A DNA stretch of 64,000 nt, from positions 62,001 to 126,000 of the forward strand of contig JAEHOE010000158.1 in NCBI GenBank assembly GCA_016858145.1. Reading direction: 5' to 3'. This document shows, piece by piece, positions 12,801 to 23,768 of the stretch. Source of the stretch: Edaphochlamys debaryana. Taxonomy: Eukaryota > Chlorophyta > Chlorophyceae > Chlamydomonadales. A model generated the notes under the pieces. That model was not told the origin of the DNA, did no database searches, and was given only the letters and a program-made list of their open reading frames with translations. Each line of letters starts with the position of its first letter. Position 1 is the first letter of the stretch. The position numbers and the translations under genes were made by a program.

Positions 12801-14493
12801 TGGCAAGGCGTCGCCTGGGGCCGTGGGCACCGCCGTACCACTACCCGCTACCTATCGGCGGCGGGGTGCTGCCGCACCGCTTTACGTGTCCTGGCGGCAG
12901 CGGGGCGTTGCCGTACCCCTCTTCGTGTCCTGGCGGCAGCGTGGCGTTGCCGTACCGCTCTTATTTTCCTGGCGGCGGCAAGGCCAGGCTCTGCCGACAC
13001 GTGCGGCCTCCACGTATCTGGCAGCCGGATAGCGGCAGCGGAAGGCGCTGTCCTGCCCGCCGTTCGTAGCCGTGCCGGCAACGACGTTGGCTTAAGCTGT
13101 CACGTGCTGGACTCCGCCAGTCCCTGATCACACGGCGAGGCCTCGCCTGGGCCATGGGCACGGCCGCACCGCTCTCCGTTACACAAGTGGCAGTGGGGCG
13201 TTGCCGTACCGCTCTTTGTTTCCTGGCGGCGGCGGGGCCACGCTCTGCCGACACGTGCGGCTTCCTCGTGTCCGGCAGGCGGATAGCGGCAGCGGAAGGC
13301 GCTGTCACGCCCGCCGTTCGGGACCGGAAACTACTGGCGGGGCCAGGCTCTGCCGACACCGACGGGGCCACCGGCGGGGCCACCGGCGGGGCCAGGTTCT
13401 GCCGACACGGCCTGCCTGGGTGACGCTCTCACGTGCTGGCCTCCGCCAAGCCTTGCTCGCACGGCAAGGCCTCGCCTGGGGCCGTGGGCACCGCCGTACC
13501 ACTACCCGCTACCTATCGGCGGCGGGGTGCTGCCGCACTGCTTCACGTGTCCTGGCGGCAGCGGGGCGTTGCCGTACCCCTCTTCGTGTCCTGGCGGCAG
13601 CGGGGCGTTGCCGTACCGCTCTTTGTTTCCTGATGGCGGAGAGGCCAGGCTCTGCCGACACGTGCGGGCTCCACGTATCCGGTAGCCGGATAGCGGCAGC
13701 GGAAGGCGCTGTTCCGCCTGCCGTTCGGGACAATGCTGTCAATGACGTTGGCTCAAGCTCTCACGTGCTAAACTCCGCCAGTCCCTGATCTCACGGCGAG
13801 GCCTCGGCTGGCGCCATGGGCACTGCCGTACCGCTCTCCGTTACATAAGTGGCAGCGGGGCGTTGCCGTACCGCTCTTTGTTTCCTGACGGCGGCAAGGC
13901 CAGGCTCTGCCGACACGTGCGGCCTCCACGTATCCGGCAGCCGGATGACAAGAGGAAGGCGCTGTCCCGCCCGCCGTTTGGGACAATGCTGGCAACGACG
14001 TTGGCTCATGCTCTCACGTGCTGGACTCCGCCAGTCCCTGATCACACGGCGAGGCCTCGCCTGGGGCCATGGGCACCGCCGTACCGCTCTCCGTTATCTA
14101 ATTGGGAGCGGGGCGTTGCTGCACCGCTTTCCGTGACCCGGCGGCGGCGAAGCCAGGCTCTGCCGACACGGCCTGCCTGGGTGACGCTCTCACGTGCTGC
14201 CGTCCGCCACGCCCTGCTCGCACGGCAAGGCCTCGCCTGGGGCCGTGGGCACCGCCGTACCACTACCCGCTACCTATCGGCGGCGGGGTGCTGCCGCACT
14301 GCTTTACGTGTCCTGGCGGCAGCGGGGCGTTGCCGTACCCCTCTTCGTGTCCTGGCGGCAGCGGGGCGTTGCCGTACCGCTCTTTCTTTCCTGATGGCGG
14401 AGAGGCCAGGCTCCGCCGACACGTGCGGCCTCCACGTATCCGGCAGCCGGATAGCGGCAGCGGAAGGCGCTGTTCCGCCCGCCGTTCGGGACA

Positions 14494-17400
14494 ATGCTGG
14501 CAACAACGTTGGCTCAAGCTCTCACGTGCTGGACTCCGCCAGTCCCTGATCACACGGCGAGGCCTCGGCTGGGGCCATGGGCACCGCCGTACCGCTCTCC
14601 GTTATCTACTTGGCAGTGGGGCGTTGCTACACCGCTCTCCGTGACCCGGCGGCGGCGGGGCCAGGCTCTGCCGACACGGCCTGCCTGGGTGACGCTCTCA
14701 CGTGCTGCCGTCCGCCACGCTTTGCTCGCATGGCAAGGCCTCGCCTGGGGCCGTGGGCACCGCCGTACCACTACCCGCTACCTATCGGCGGCGGGGTGCT
14801 GCCGCACTGCTTTACGTGTCCTGGCGGCAGCGGGGCGTTGCCGTACCCCTCTTCGTGTCCTGGCGGCAGCGGGGCGTTGCCGTACCGCTCTTTGTTTACT
14901 GATGGCGGAGAGGCCAGGCTCCGCCGACACGTGCGGCCTCCACGTATCCGGCAGCCGGATGACAAGAGGAAGGCGCTGTTCCGCCCGCCGTTCGGGACAA
15001 TGCTGGCAACGACGCTCAAGCCCTCACGTGCTGGACTCCGCCGGTCCCTGATCTCACGGCGAGGCCTCGGCTGGGGCCATGGGCACTGCTGCCGTACCGC
15101 TCTCCGTTACATAAGTGGCAGCGGGGCGTTGCCGTACCGCTCTTTTTTTCCTGGCGGCGGCAAGGCCACGCTCTGCCGACACGTACGGCCTCCACGTATT
15201 CATGAGCTGGATAGCGGCAGCGGAAGGCGCTGTCCCGCCCGCCGTTCGGGACCGTGCTGGCAACGACGTTGGCTCAAGCTGTCACGTGCTGGACTCCGCC
15301 AGTCCCTGATCACACGGCGAGGCCGCGCCTGGGGCCATGGGCACCGCCGTACCGCTCTCCGTTATCTAATTGGGAGCGGGGCGTTGCTGCACCGCTTTCC
15401 GTGACCCGGCGGCGGCGAAGCCAGCCTCTGCCGACACGGCCTGCCTGGGTGACGCTCTCACGTGCTGACCTTCGCCACGCCCTGCTCGCACGGCAAGGCC
15501 TCGCCTGGGGCCGTGGGCACCGCCGTACCACTACCCGCTACCTATCGGCGGGGGGGCGCTGCCGTACTGCTTCACGTGTCCTGGCGGCAGCGGGGCGTTG
15601 CTGTAACCCTTTTCGTGTCCTGGCGGCAGCGAGGCGTTGCCGTACCGCTCTTTGTTTCCTGATGGCGGCAAGGCCAGGCTCTGCCGACACGTGCGGCCTC
15701 CACGTATCCGGTAGCCGGATAGCGGCAGCGGAAGGCGCTGTTCCGCCTGCCGTTCGGGACAATGCTGGCAACGACGTTGGCTCAAGCTGTCACGTGCTGG
15801 ACTCCGCCGGTCCCTGATCTCACGGCGAGGCCTCGGCTGGGGCCATGGGCACCGCCGTACCGCTCTCCGTTATCTAATTGGGAGCGGGGCGTTGCCGCAC
15901 CGCTTTCCGTGACGCGGCGGCGGCGGGGCCAGGCTCTGCCGACACGGCCTGCCTGGGTGACGCTCTCACGTGCTGCCGTCCGCCACGCCCTGCTCGCACG
16001 GCAAGGCCTCGCCTGGGGCCGTGGGCACCGCCGTACCACTACCCACTACCTATCGGCGGGGGGGCGCTGCCGTACTGCTTCACGTGTCCTGGCGGCAGCG
16101 GGGCGTTGCCGTACCCCTCTTCGTGTCCTGGCGGCAGCGGGGCGTTGCCGTACCGCTCTTTCTTTCCTGATGGCGGAGAGGCCAGGCTCCGCCGACACGT
16201 GCGGCCTCCACGTATCCGGCAGCCGGATAGCGGCAGCGGAAGGCGCTGTTCCGCCCGCCGTTCGGGACAATGCTGGCAACAACGTTGGCTCAAGCTCTCA
16301 CGTGCTGGACTCCGCCAGTCCCTGATCACACGGCGAGGCCTCGCCTGGGGCCATGGGCACCGCCGTACCGCTCTCCGTTATCTACTTGGCAGTGGGGCGT
16401 TGCTACACCGCTCTCCGTGACCCGGCGGCGGCGGGGCCAGGCTCTGCCGACACGGCCTGCCTGGGTGACGCTCTCACGTGCTGCCGTCCGCCACGCTTTG
16501 CTCGCACGGCAAGGCCTCGCCTGGGGCCGTGGGCACCGCCGTACCACTACCCGCTACCTATCGGCGGCGGGGTGCTGCCGCACTGCTTTACGTGTCCTGG
16601 CGGCAGCGGGGCGTTGCCGTACCCCTCTTCGTGTCCTGGCGGCAGCGGGGCGTTGCCGTACCGCTCTTTGTTTACTGATGGCGGAGAGGCCAGGCTCCGC
16701 CGACACGTGCGGCCTCCACGTATCCGGCAGCCGGATAGCGGCAGCGGAAGGCGCTGTTCCGCCCGCCGTTTGGGACAATGCTGGCAACAACGTTGGCTCA
16801 AGCTCTCACGTGCTGGACTCCGCCAGTCCCTGATCTCACGGCGAGGCCTCGGCTGGGGCCATGGGCACCGCCGTACCGCTCTCCGTTATCTAATTGGGAG
16901 CGGGGCGTTGCCGCACCGCTTTCCGTGACCCGGCGGCGGCGGGGCCAGGCTCTGCCGACACGGCCTGCCTGGGTGACGCTCTCACGTGCTGGCCTCCGCC
17001 ACGCCCTGCTCGCACGGCAAGGCCTCGCCTGGGGCCGTGGGCACCGCCGTACCACTACCCACTACCTATCGGCGGGGGGGCGCTGCCGTACTGCTTCACG
17101 TGTCCTGGCGGCAGCGGGGCGTTGCCGTACCCCTCTTCGTGTCCTGGCGGCAGCGGGGCGTTGCCGTACCGCTCTTTGTTTACTGATGGCGGAGAGGCCA
17201 GGCTCCGCCGACACGTGCGGCCTCCACGTATCCGGCAGCCGGATGACAAGAGGAAGGCGCTGTTCCGCCCGCCGTTCGGGACAATGCTGGCAACGACGCT
17301 CAAGCCCTCACGTGCTGGACTCCGCCGGTCCCTGATCTCACGGCGAGGCCTCGGCTGGGGCCATGGGCACTGCTGCCGTACCGCTCTCCGTTACATAAGT

Positions 17401-18045
17401 GGCAGCGGGGCGTTGCCGTACCGCTCTTTTTTTCCTGGCGGCGGCAAGGCCACGCTCTGCCGACACGTACGGCCTCCACGTATTCATGAGCTGGATAGCG
17501 GCAGCGGAAGGCGCTGTCCCGCCCGCCGTTCGGGACCGTGCTGGCAACGACGTTGGCTCAAGCTGTCACGTGCTGGACTCCGCCAGTCCCTGATCACACG
17601 GCGAGGCCGCGCCTGGGGCCATGGGCACCGCCGTACCGCTCTCCGTTATCTAATTGGGAGCGGGGCGTTGCTGCACCGCTTTCCGTGACCCGGCGGCGGC
17701 GAAGCCAGGCTCTGCCGACACGGCCTGCCTGGGTGACGCTCTCACGTGCTGCCGTCCGCCACGCCCTGCTCGCACGGCAAGGCCTCGCCTGGGGCCGTGG
17801 GCACCGCCGTACCACTACCCACTACCTATCGGCGGGGGGGCGCTGCCGTACTGCTTCACGTGTCCTGGCGGCAGCGGGGCGTTGCTGTAACCCTTTTCGT
17901 GTCCTGGCGGCAGCGGGGCGTTGCCGTACCGCTCTTTGTTTCCTGATGGCGGAGAGGCCAGGCTCCGCCGACACGTGCGGCCTCCACGTATCCGGTAGCC
18001 GGATAGCGGCAGCGGAAGGCGCTGTTCCGCCTGCCGTTCGGGACA
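14494..18045. repeat. ~2284-bp higher-order duplication within the satellite
   Basis: A distinctive block (monomer lacking the GTTGGCT segment near 15010, then a variant ending ATTCATGAGCTGG near 15197) recurs near 17296 and 17483, about 2284 bases later, with the neighbouring monomers in the same order. This shows segmental amplification of several monomers at once. Confidence 0.8.
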
Positions 18046-19140
18046 ATGCTGGCAACGACGTTGGCTCAAGCTCACACGTGCTGGACTCCGCCGGTCCCTG
18101 ATCTCACGGCGAGGCCTCGGCTGGGGCCATGGGCACCGCCGTACCGCTCTCCGTTACATAAGTGGCAGCGGGGTGTTGCCGTACCGCTCTTTGTTTCCTG
18201 GCGGCGGCAAGGCCACGCTCTGCCGACACGGCCTGCCTGGGTGACGCTCTCACGTGCTGACCTTCGCCACGCCCTGCTCGCACGGCAAGGCCTCGCCTGG
18301 GGCCGTGGGCACCGCCGTACCACTACCCACTACCTATCGGCGGGGGGGCGCTGCCGTCCTGCTTTACGTGTCCTGGCGGCAGCGGGGCGTTGCCGTACCC
18401 CTCTTCGTGTCCTGGCGGCAGCGGGGCGTTGCCGTACCGCTCTTTGTTTCCTGATGGCGGAGAGGCCAGGCTCTGCCGACACGTGCGGCCTCCACGTATC
18501 CGGCAGCCGGATAGCGGCAGCGGAAGGCGCTGTTCCACCCGCCGTTCGGGACAATGCTGGCAACGACGTTGGCTCAAGCTCTCACGTGCTGGACTCCGCC
18601 AGTCCCTGATCTCACGGCGAGGCCTCGGCTGGGGCCATGGGCACCGCCGTACCGCTCTCCGTTACATAAGTGGCAGCGGGGCGTTGCCGTACCGCTCTTT
18701 GTTTCCTGGCGGCGGCGGGGCCAGGCTCTGCCAACCCGTGCGGCCTCCACGTATCCGGCAGCCGGATAGCGGCAGCGGAAGGCGCTGTCCCGCCCGCCAT
18801 TTTGGACCATGCTGGCAACGACGTTGGCTCAAGCTCACACGTGCTGGCCTTCGCCAGTCCCTGATCTCATGGCGAGGCCTCGCCTGGGGCCATGGGCACC
18901 TCCGTACCGCTCTCCATTACCTAATTGGGAGCGGGGCGTTGCCGTACCGCTCTCCGTGTCCTGGCGGCGGCGGGGCCAGGCTCTGCCGACACGGCCTGTC
19001 TCCACGTATCAGGCAGCCGGATAGCGGCCGAGGAAGGCGCTGTCCTGTCCACTGTTTTGGACCTTGCTGGCAACGACGTTGGCTCACGCTCTCACGTGCT
19101 GGCCTCCGCCAGTCCCTGATCTCACGGCGTGGCCTCGCCT

Positions 19141-21555
19141 GGGACGGCGCGGTGAGGGACTGGGGATTTCGAGCACGTCAACCCACCGTTTCTCAGGCCC
19201 CCGTCGACCCCTTTCCCGTACCCCTTTCGCCCCACCCGCCGGCATCCTAGCCCTTTATGTGTGTCTCGTTGACTTGGGCATGGTGCGCGCGTGGGAATTA
19301 GGGTTGGAGGGCTGGCGAGGGGGGCGCCAAAACGTGCTGGCTGAGAGGTCTGCAGCTGGGCGGCCTCACGGCGCTTAGTCCGTAGAGGGGTCCCGCCGAA
19401 CTGCACTCCGGCGGTACCTTAGGGCCTCAATCACTGCCTGACACTACGTGGTATCATACGCGCGCTGCCGGGGGCCTGGGCGCGATGCTTCCTCGCGGCG
19501 ACCGTCAGCATGCGAACCGCGAACTGCACGTTTCTTCGCGCCTTGTTGGGCCTATCTAAATAAATATTAAGTACAATGGCTAAAGCGGGAAGAGGATGGG
19601 TAAAAGGCTTGTCCCGGCGGAGCTGAACCCCTCCCCCGGGTAATGAAGGGGGTCGGACGTCCGCGTTCCCGCGATGCGCGGTCAAAGGGTAATGCGTCCC
19701 GGGGATTCGGCCGCGAAAACGCCCCAGTTCACTCTTAGCCCAATTTCTCCCTCTGTACGCGTTTGGCGCTTAGAAGCCTTGCTGCCGTCACGTAGCGCGT
19801 GCGTAGGGTACACGTTATGGTTGGGGGCCTTCCGCAACTGGTCGGCAGCAGGTAGGTGCGACGAATCCGGGCGCGAGGATGGCGCTCGGTCGAGTTACGC
19901 TCGGCGAGCATACGAACAGACAGGGCGGGCATTGAGTGTGTACATTATCGCTGTGCGCAAAGTGTTTGGCGAAAGAGGGGGATGTAAGGGGTCAACCGGA
20001 CCCGACCTTTGCCAGCGTGCCGTTACCCCCGAGAGTCCCCCTCCCCTCCTGGCCAATACGGCCTGCGTTGGTTACGCTATAGCGTGCTGACCTCCGCCCG
20101 CCCTGTTCGCTCGGCAAGGCCTCGCCTGGGGCCGTGGGCACCGCCGTACTGCTATCCATTACCTATTGGCAGCGGGGCGTACTGCTTTAACTGCTTTCCG
20201 TGGCCTCTTGGATTTATAGGCCCTGAGCTACGGTCCTCCTCGCCTAACAGGCCAGTGACTAAAGACACGGTGGTAGAATGATGAGGGGAGTTCTACGGGC
20301 CCGGCCCTAGCGACGTGGCGTGACGACCGAAAGTCAGGCACGTAGCGTGGGTGTCGGTGTGCAGGTTGCACACCCAGTAGGTGGCGCTCTCGCTCAACTC
20401 CTCCCTTTCTGGAGGCGGTTCCTGCTGTAACCATCGCATCCTTGCTTGGCGGCCGCGTGGGAAAGACAGAGTTTGGGACCCGGGGTTTAGAGGGTTCGTG
20501 AACCCGGGACGATGTTGCTAGTGCACTGTATGGAGGCTATGCCCCCCGGACCCGGGACGATGGGACACGTTGCATTGCGGTTAACATGCCACGTGGCGCA
20601 TTGACAGCAGGCGATGCCGAAGGTGCCGTGTCAATTTGTCGACGTGTCAAGTTTGTGTCCTAGCTACGTGCGTGGGCCCAGTGCGAAAGAAACGGGATAT
20701 CGAGACAAGCCGAGATTGGGGCCTAGGGTCCGCGCTGGGTCCCCATTTCGGGATCCCAGCCTCGCCAGTCTCCCGATCCAGTCTCCCCTAGCTCCGCCCC
20801 GCCAACGCCGCCTGCACTCGTCTCGCTCGGCAGGGAGCCCCCTCCATACGCCCCTCCCCCATCGCTGCGCTTTTCTTTAAAGCCCCCCCCCCCCCCGCCG
20901 CAAACAGCTCTTCGGCCGCCGCCGCCCCCGCCGGGCTCCACCGCCGCAGCGGCCCCGCTAGCTCCCGTCCCAGGCTTGCGTCATCCCCCGACTGCAACAG
21001 CAACGCAGGGGGGCAATGAGAAACGGCGGGGACGAGGTTACGCGCAAAGCTGGCGGGGTTCTATCCGCAACACTGCTCTTGCGAGCAGTAGTGAACACAG
21101 AGGGGGGCGGGAGAAGGGCAGGGCGGGGGGGGGGAGATGATGAAGGGACACTCACTGGCATGCACGCACTCAGCAGCAGGGCCCGCCTCAGCCTCAGCCG
21201 CCGCCGCCTGCTGCCCCGACCCCGCCCGCTGGCCTGCCGCCCGGGTGGAGCGACGGCGGCGACCTCAAGGCTATGCTGTGAATGTGGTGGAAGGGCGGGG
21301 GAAGAGGGGGCGAGGGGGGAAAGGAGCTAGGAGAGGGCGGAGTCGTCGACGGGGGAAGGCTGGAGAGAGGGGAGTGGCTGGGTGGAGAGGGGGCGGGCAG
21401 AGGTGTTATTATGGTGGGCGACAAGGGAGGGAGAGGTAGGCTTGGGTGCAGAGCCAGCGGCCTGATGATGGCGGCTGGCGTGAGCATTCATTCGGCCCGT
21501 CATCCCCAAGCTGTGTGCGTGTCCGCAACTCTGACCAGGTAGACTAGGTGACCAT
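19141..21555. other. intergenic, no gene recognised; one diverged satellite relic near 20050-20200
   Basis: Between the satellite and the divergent gene pair I see no supportable exon. A diverged, isolated copy of the satellite lies at about 20050-20200 (GGCAAGGCCTCGCCTGGGGC followed by the TACCTATTGGCAGCGGGGCG type segment). A pyrimidine/purine-skewed, very GC-rich stretch occupies 20880-21480, with open frames that look compositional. A short TTCAG-type microrepeat lies at 21570-21600. Confidence 0.5.
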
Positions 21556-21560
21556 TTACA
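21556..21560 (-). terminator. TGTAA poly(A) signal for the 21800-22296 gene
   Basis: TTACA on the plus strand reads TGTAA on the minus strand, about 240 bases downstream of the stop codon at 21800. TGTAA is the usual chlorophyte poly(A) signal. The assignment rests on position only. Confidence 0.5.
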
Positions 21561-21799
21561 GCGCAGTTGATCAGTTCACTTCAGTTCAGTTCAGTTCATT
21601 GCAGCCCTCATACTACTGGGATCACAAAGACCATTCACTACATTCACACAGCAGCCCTGCCGCCAAAGAGTCGCACTAGTCGCACATTAGTTAGTTCGTG
21701 GTCAATGTTCCCTCCAAAAGCGGTCCAGCTTTGATCCGCCGAGACGTGCTTCATTCCAGCGTTTCAGGGGCTCGAGCGGACGCCTAGCTAGCACCCCAA

Positions 21800-22296
21800 T
21801 CATCCCCAGCCTAGCAGAGAGCGGAACAGTGCTTTGCCTGCGGCCCAGCTTCCTGCCCGGACACGGAAGGCGCCGCCGTCACCTTCGTACTTGACCTCAC
21901 AGCCCCGACGGCGCAGCTCTGCAGCAATTCTGCTGGCCTTCTTGCGCGAGTCGCCCGCATTCTTGATGGTCCAGGCACTAAACGGCAAGCCCAGAGCGCC
22001 AAGCCCGCCGGTGCCGAAAGCAAACAAGCTCCCCAGCGCGACGCCAACTCTGCCATCAATCCTCCGGCTCTTGCTCTTCAACCAGTAGTGCCTGCGCACA
22101 GCACAAGGCATAACGCATATGTGGAGCTTGCCCTGCATAACATATCATGGCTACTATGTACTCACTTGTGGCCTTCTTGCAGGTCCTCGTCGCTCTTGTG
22201 CGTGAGATCACCCTTCCACCACTCATCTCGTGCGGTCTTGCTCTCCCAGTTCGCACAGCGAGGAGCGAAGCGCTGCGGGTGTACAACCCGCACCAT
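21800..22296 (-). CDS. small spliced gene of unknown function, 140 aa
   Basis: Two exons, 22296-22166 and 22091-21800, join in phase across a GTGAGT...GCAG intron and give 140 residues. The ATG at 22296 is the first in frame, and a Trp-rich acidic/basic segment (WESKTARDEWWKGD) follows. Residues ~59-83 form a Gly/Leu/Phe hydrophobic stretch (VALGSLFAFGTGGLGALGLP), preceded by a basic KSKSRR patch and followed by a charged helix-like segment (SRKKASRIAAELRRRG). This could be a single membrane-inserted or membrane-sensing helix hairpin, but I recognise no family. A spliced model in consistent frame, sensible splice sites and a downstream TGTAA support a real gene. It is divergent from the gene at 22619 with ~320 bases between the ATGs. 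Confidence 0.65.
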
Positions 22297-22618
22297 TCAG
22301 CGGCGGGCAAGAGGGCTAGAGTGACAAAGTGAACTAACACTAAACGTGTAGGGGTGTGGGATACATGGCCGGTTGATCCGTTGGTAGGGATGTGCCTCAG
22401 CTTCTCGTGGCGCTCTCGCCGATGGACGGCGGGCGCCTCCTACGCCTCCAGGCCCAGGACTACGACAACTACGACAGCTCACTCCCCATCATCCCCCTTT
22501 CGAAGGCGCGCGCTGTGTACGCTATAGGTATCTAGAAGAGCGTCAACAACTCCCCGCCCCCGTCGCCAGCAGCACTATCAGTAGATAGAAGCAAGTAAGC
22601 AAAGCAAGCGCCAGAACA
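22297..22618. promoter_or_regulatory. divergent intergenic region between two small genes
   Basis: The region separates the start codons of the 140-residue (minus) and 220-residue (plus) genes, so it probably holds both promoters. It contains a short plus-strand frame from 22422 (MDGGRLLRLQAQDYDNYD...) ending at a TAG near 22531, with a GTATCT donor-like site. That frame could be a small ORF or an alternative first exon, but it does not join the next exon in phase. No TATA box was recognised. Confidence 0.4.
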
Positions 22619-23391
22619 ATGGTCCGCCGCGTCGACGTGCAAACATGCGAGGATGAGAACGATAATATGCTCCACATAATGCAAATCAGGGAAAACGGCA
22701 GTAGCTCTGTCGCCGCGGCCATCCAGACCGCAAACGGCGTGACCAGCGTGGACATGGACAAGCCCGACGCAAGCATAAAGAAGCTGCTCAAGGGCAACCT
22801 GCGGCACAGGCAAGCATTACTGCCTGCGGAACAGACCATAAGCACGTCGCCTGCTGCCCGGTTGTTTGCTAGTATAGTAGATTGGTAGTTCTAAACGCAG
22901 GATTTCTTGGCGCGCGCAGGTACACGACGACCACCGACGACTACAAGCAGTTCCTACAGAAGGCGCAAGCGGCTGTCAAGAAGGGCGCCGCGGACAATCA
23001 CACAATTCTCAAGCAGTCTACTAACCAGCCTGTGAAGACTGCGCCACCTGGCGTGGGGGCTGCTTTCACGGTAGCGGGCATTCTCCTTGCAGGCGGCCTC
23101 ACGGCCGTGCAGCAGGTGCACATGTACAACACCTTCATGCAAGACGGCGTGCTAAGTCAGCAAGAGATCATCAACCTGGGCTTCAATCTCTTTGAGGGGC
23201 CCATCGGGGCGGCCGTGGATGTCGTCAAGGCGGCGCTCGGCAACGGCGCCTTCGTCCCGGACCTCATACAGGTTGACGAGGGTATGGGGCTGGCGGAGCA
23301 TGCCACCGACGCAGTGGTGGATGGAGCGCAGGATGCCGCAGAGGTTATTGGCGAGGCAGTTAAGACCGTCTGGTCGTTGATCGTGGGCTAA
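22619..23391 (+). CDS. small spliced gene of unknown function, 220 aa
   Basis: Exon 1 is 22619-22809 and exon 2 is 22920-23391. They join in phase (AG|G, Arg64) across an intron with a GC donor (AG|GCAAGC) and a GCGCGCAG acceptor, giving 220 residues and TAA. Residues 1-63 are polar. Residues ~70-105 look like a charged amphipathic helix (DDYKQFLQKAQAAVKKGAAD). Residues ~108-127 are a hydrophobic Gly/Ala-rich stretch (GVGAAFTVAGILLAGGLTAV). The C-terminal third is acidic with repeated small amphipathic segments (GAAVDVVKAALGNGAF, ATDAVVDGAQDAAEVI). I do not recognise the family. The codon use and clean splice model argue for a real gene. No TGTAA was found in the next ~350 bases. Confidence 0.65.
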
Positions 23392-23768
23392 TTGTGCGAA
23401 GGAGAGGACGGAGCGGAACAGTTTGTACGGACGTGCGTGGGTCGTGCTAGTCGTGCGGGCTTGAGGTGCCAGCAGGTGGATGTATGGGTAGGCCCAGGTT
23501 AGATGGCTGCGGCCATCATGCTAGCTAACCCCCCCTGTTTTGGGCGATGGTGCGTGACGTGTGATGCGCAGTGCACGGGTGCTATATAGAGGGGTGCACG
23601 CATACAAGTCGTCGATTGATGTCAGTCGGCATGCGCACCGACTTTGGCACCTCTGCAGTTATCCTCGTTCTCGAAACATTTCCTCAAAGCTTCTTAACTA
23701 CTTGACTTGCACTCCGTCTGCTGACCGCGCCTATCTTCGGACGCACGCACGAACTACTGGGAGTTATG
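23392..23768. other. 3' flank of the 220-aa gene, nothing recognised
   Basis: No exon, repeat or RNA gene was seen. It ends at the outer edge of the long inverted-repeat element. Confidence 0.4.

Larger units (their letters stand above)
5776..19140. repeat. satellite array, ~254-bp monomers
   Basis: A landmark segment (TGCTGGCAACGACGTTGGC) recurs about 30 times from 5797 to 19064. Spacings cluster at about 254, 329, 436 and 508 bases. Within a monomer a ~45-48-base subrepeat (GTCCTGGCGGCAGCGGGGCG and following) occurs two or three times. Almost every monomer carries a TCACGTGCTG segment with a CACGTG palindrome. Long open frames appear on both strands because some units are multiples of three, and they share nothing with known proteins. 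The array begins inside the tenth recognised exon segment of exostosin copy A. It ends near 19140 with three diverged 254-bp monomers. Confidence 0.95.

Noticed and set aside
20723..21542. Gly/Pro/Arg-rich frames on both strands as a gene
   Set aside because: Overlapping open frames on both strands with extreme GC skew and no splice or domain signal; compositional.
22422..22531. Short frame MDGGRLLRLQ... as first exon of the 220-aa gene
   Set aside because: No available acceptor joins it in phase to the ATG at 22619; left as an unsupported small ORF.
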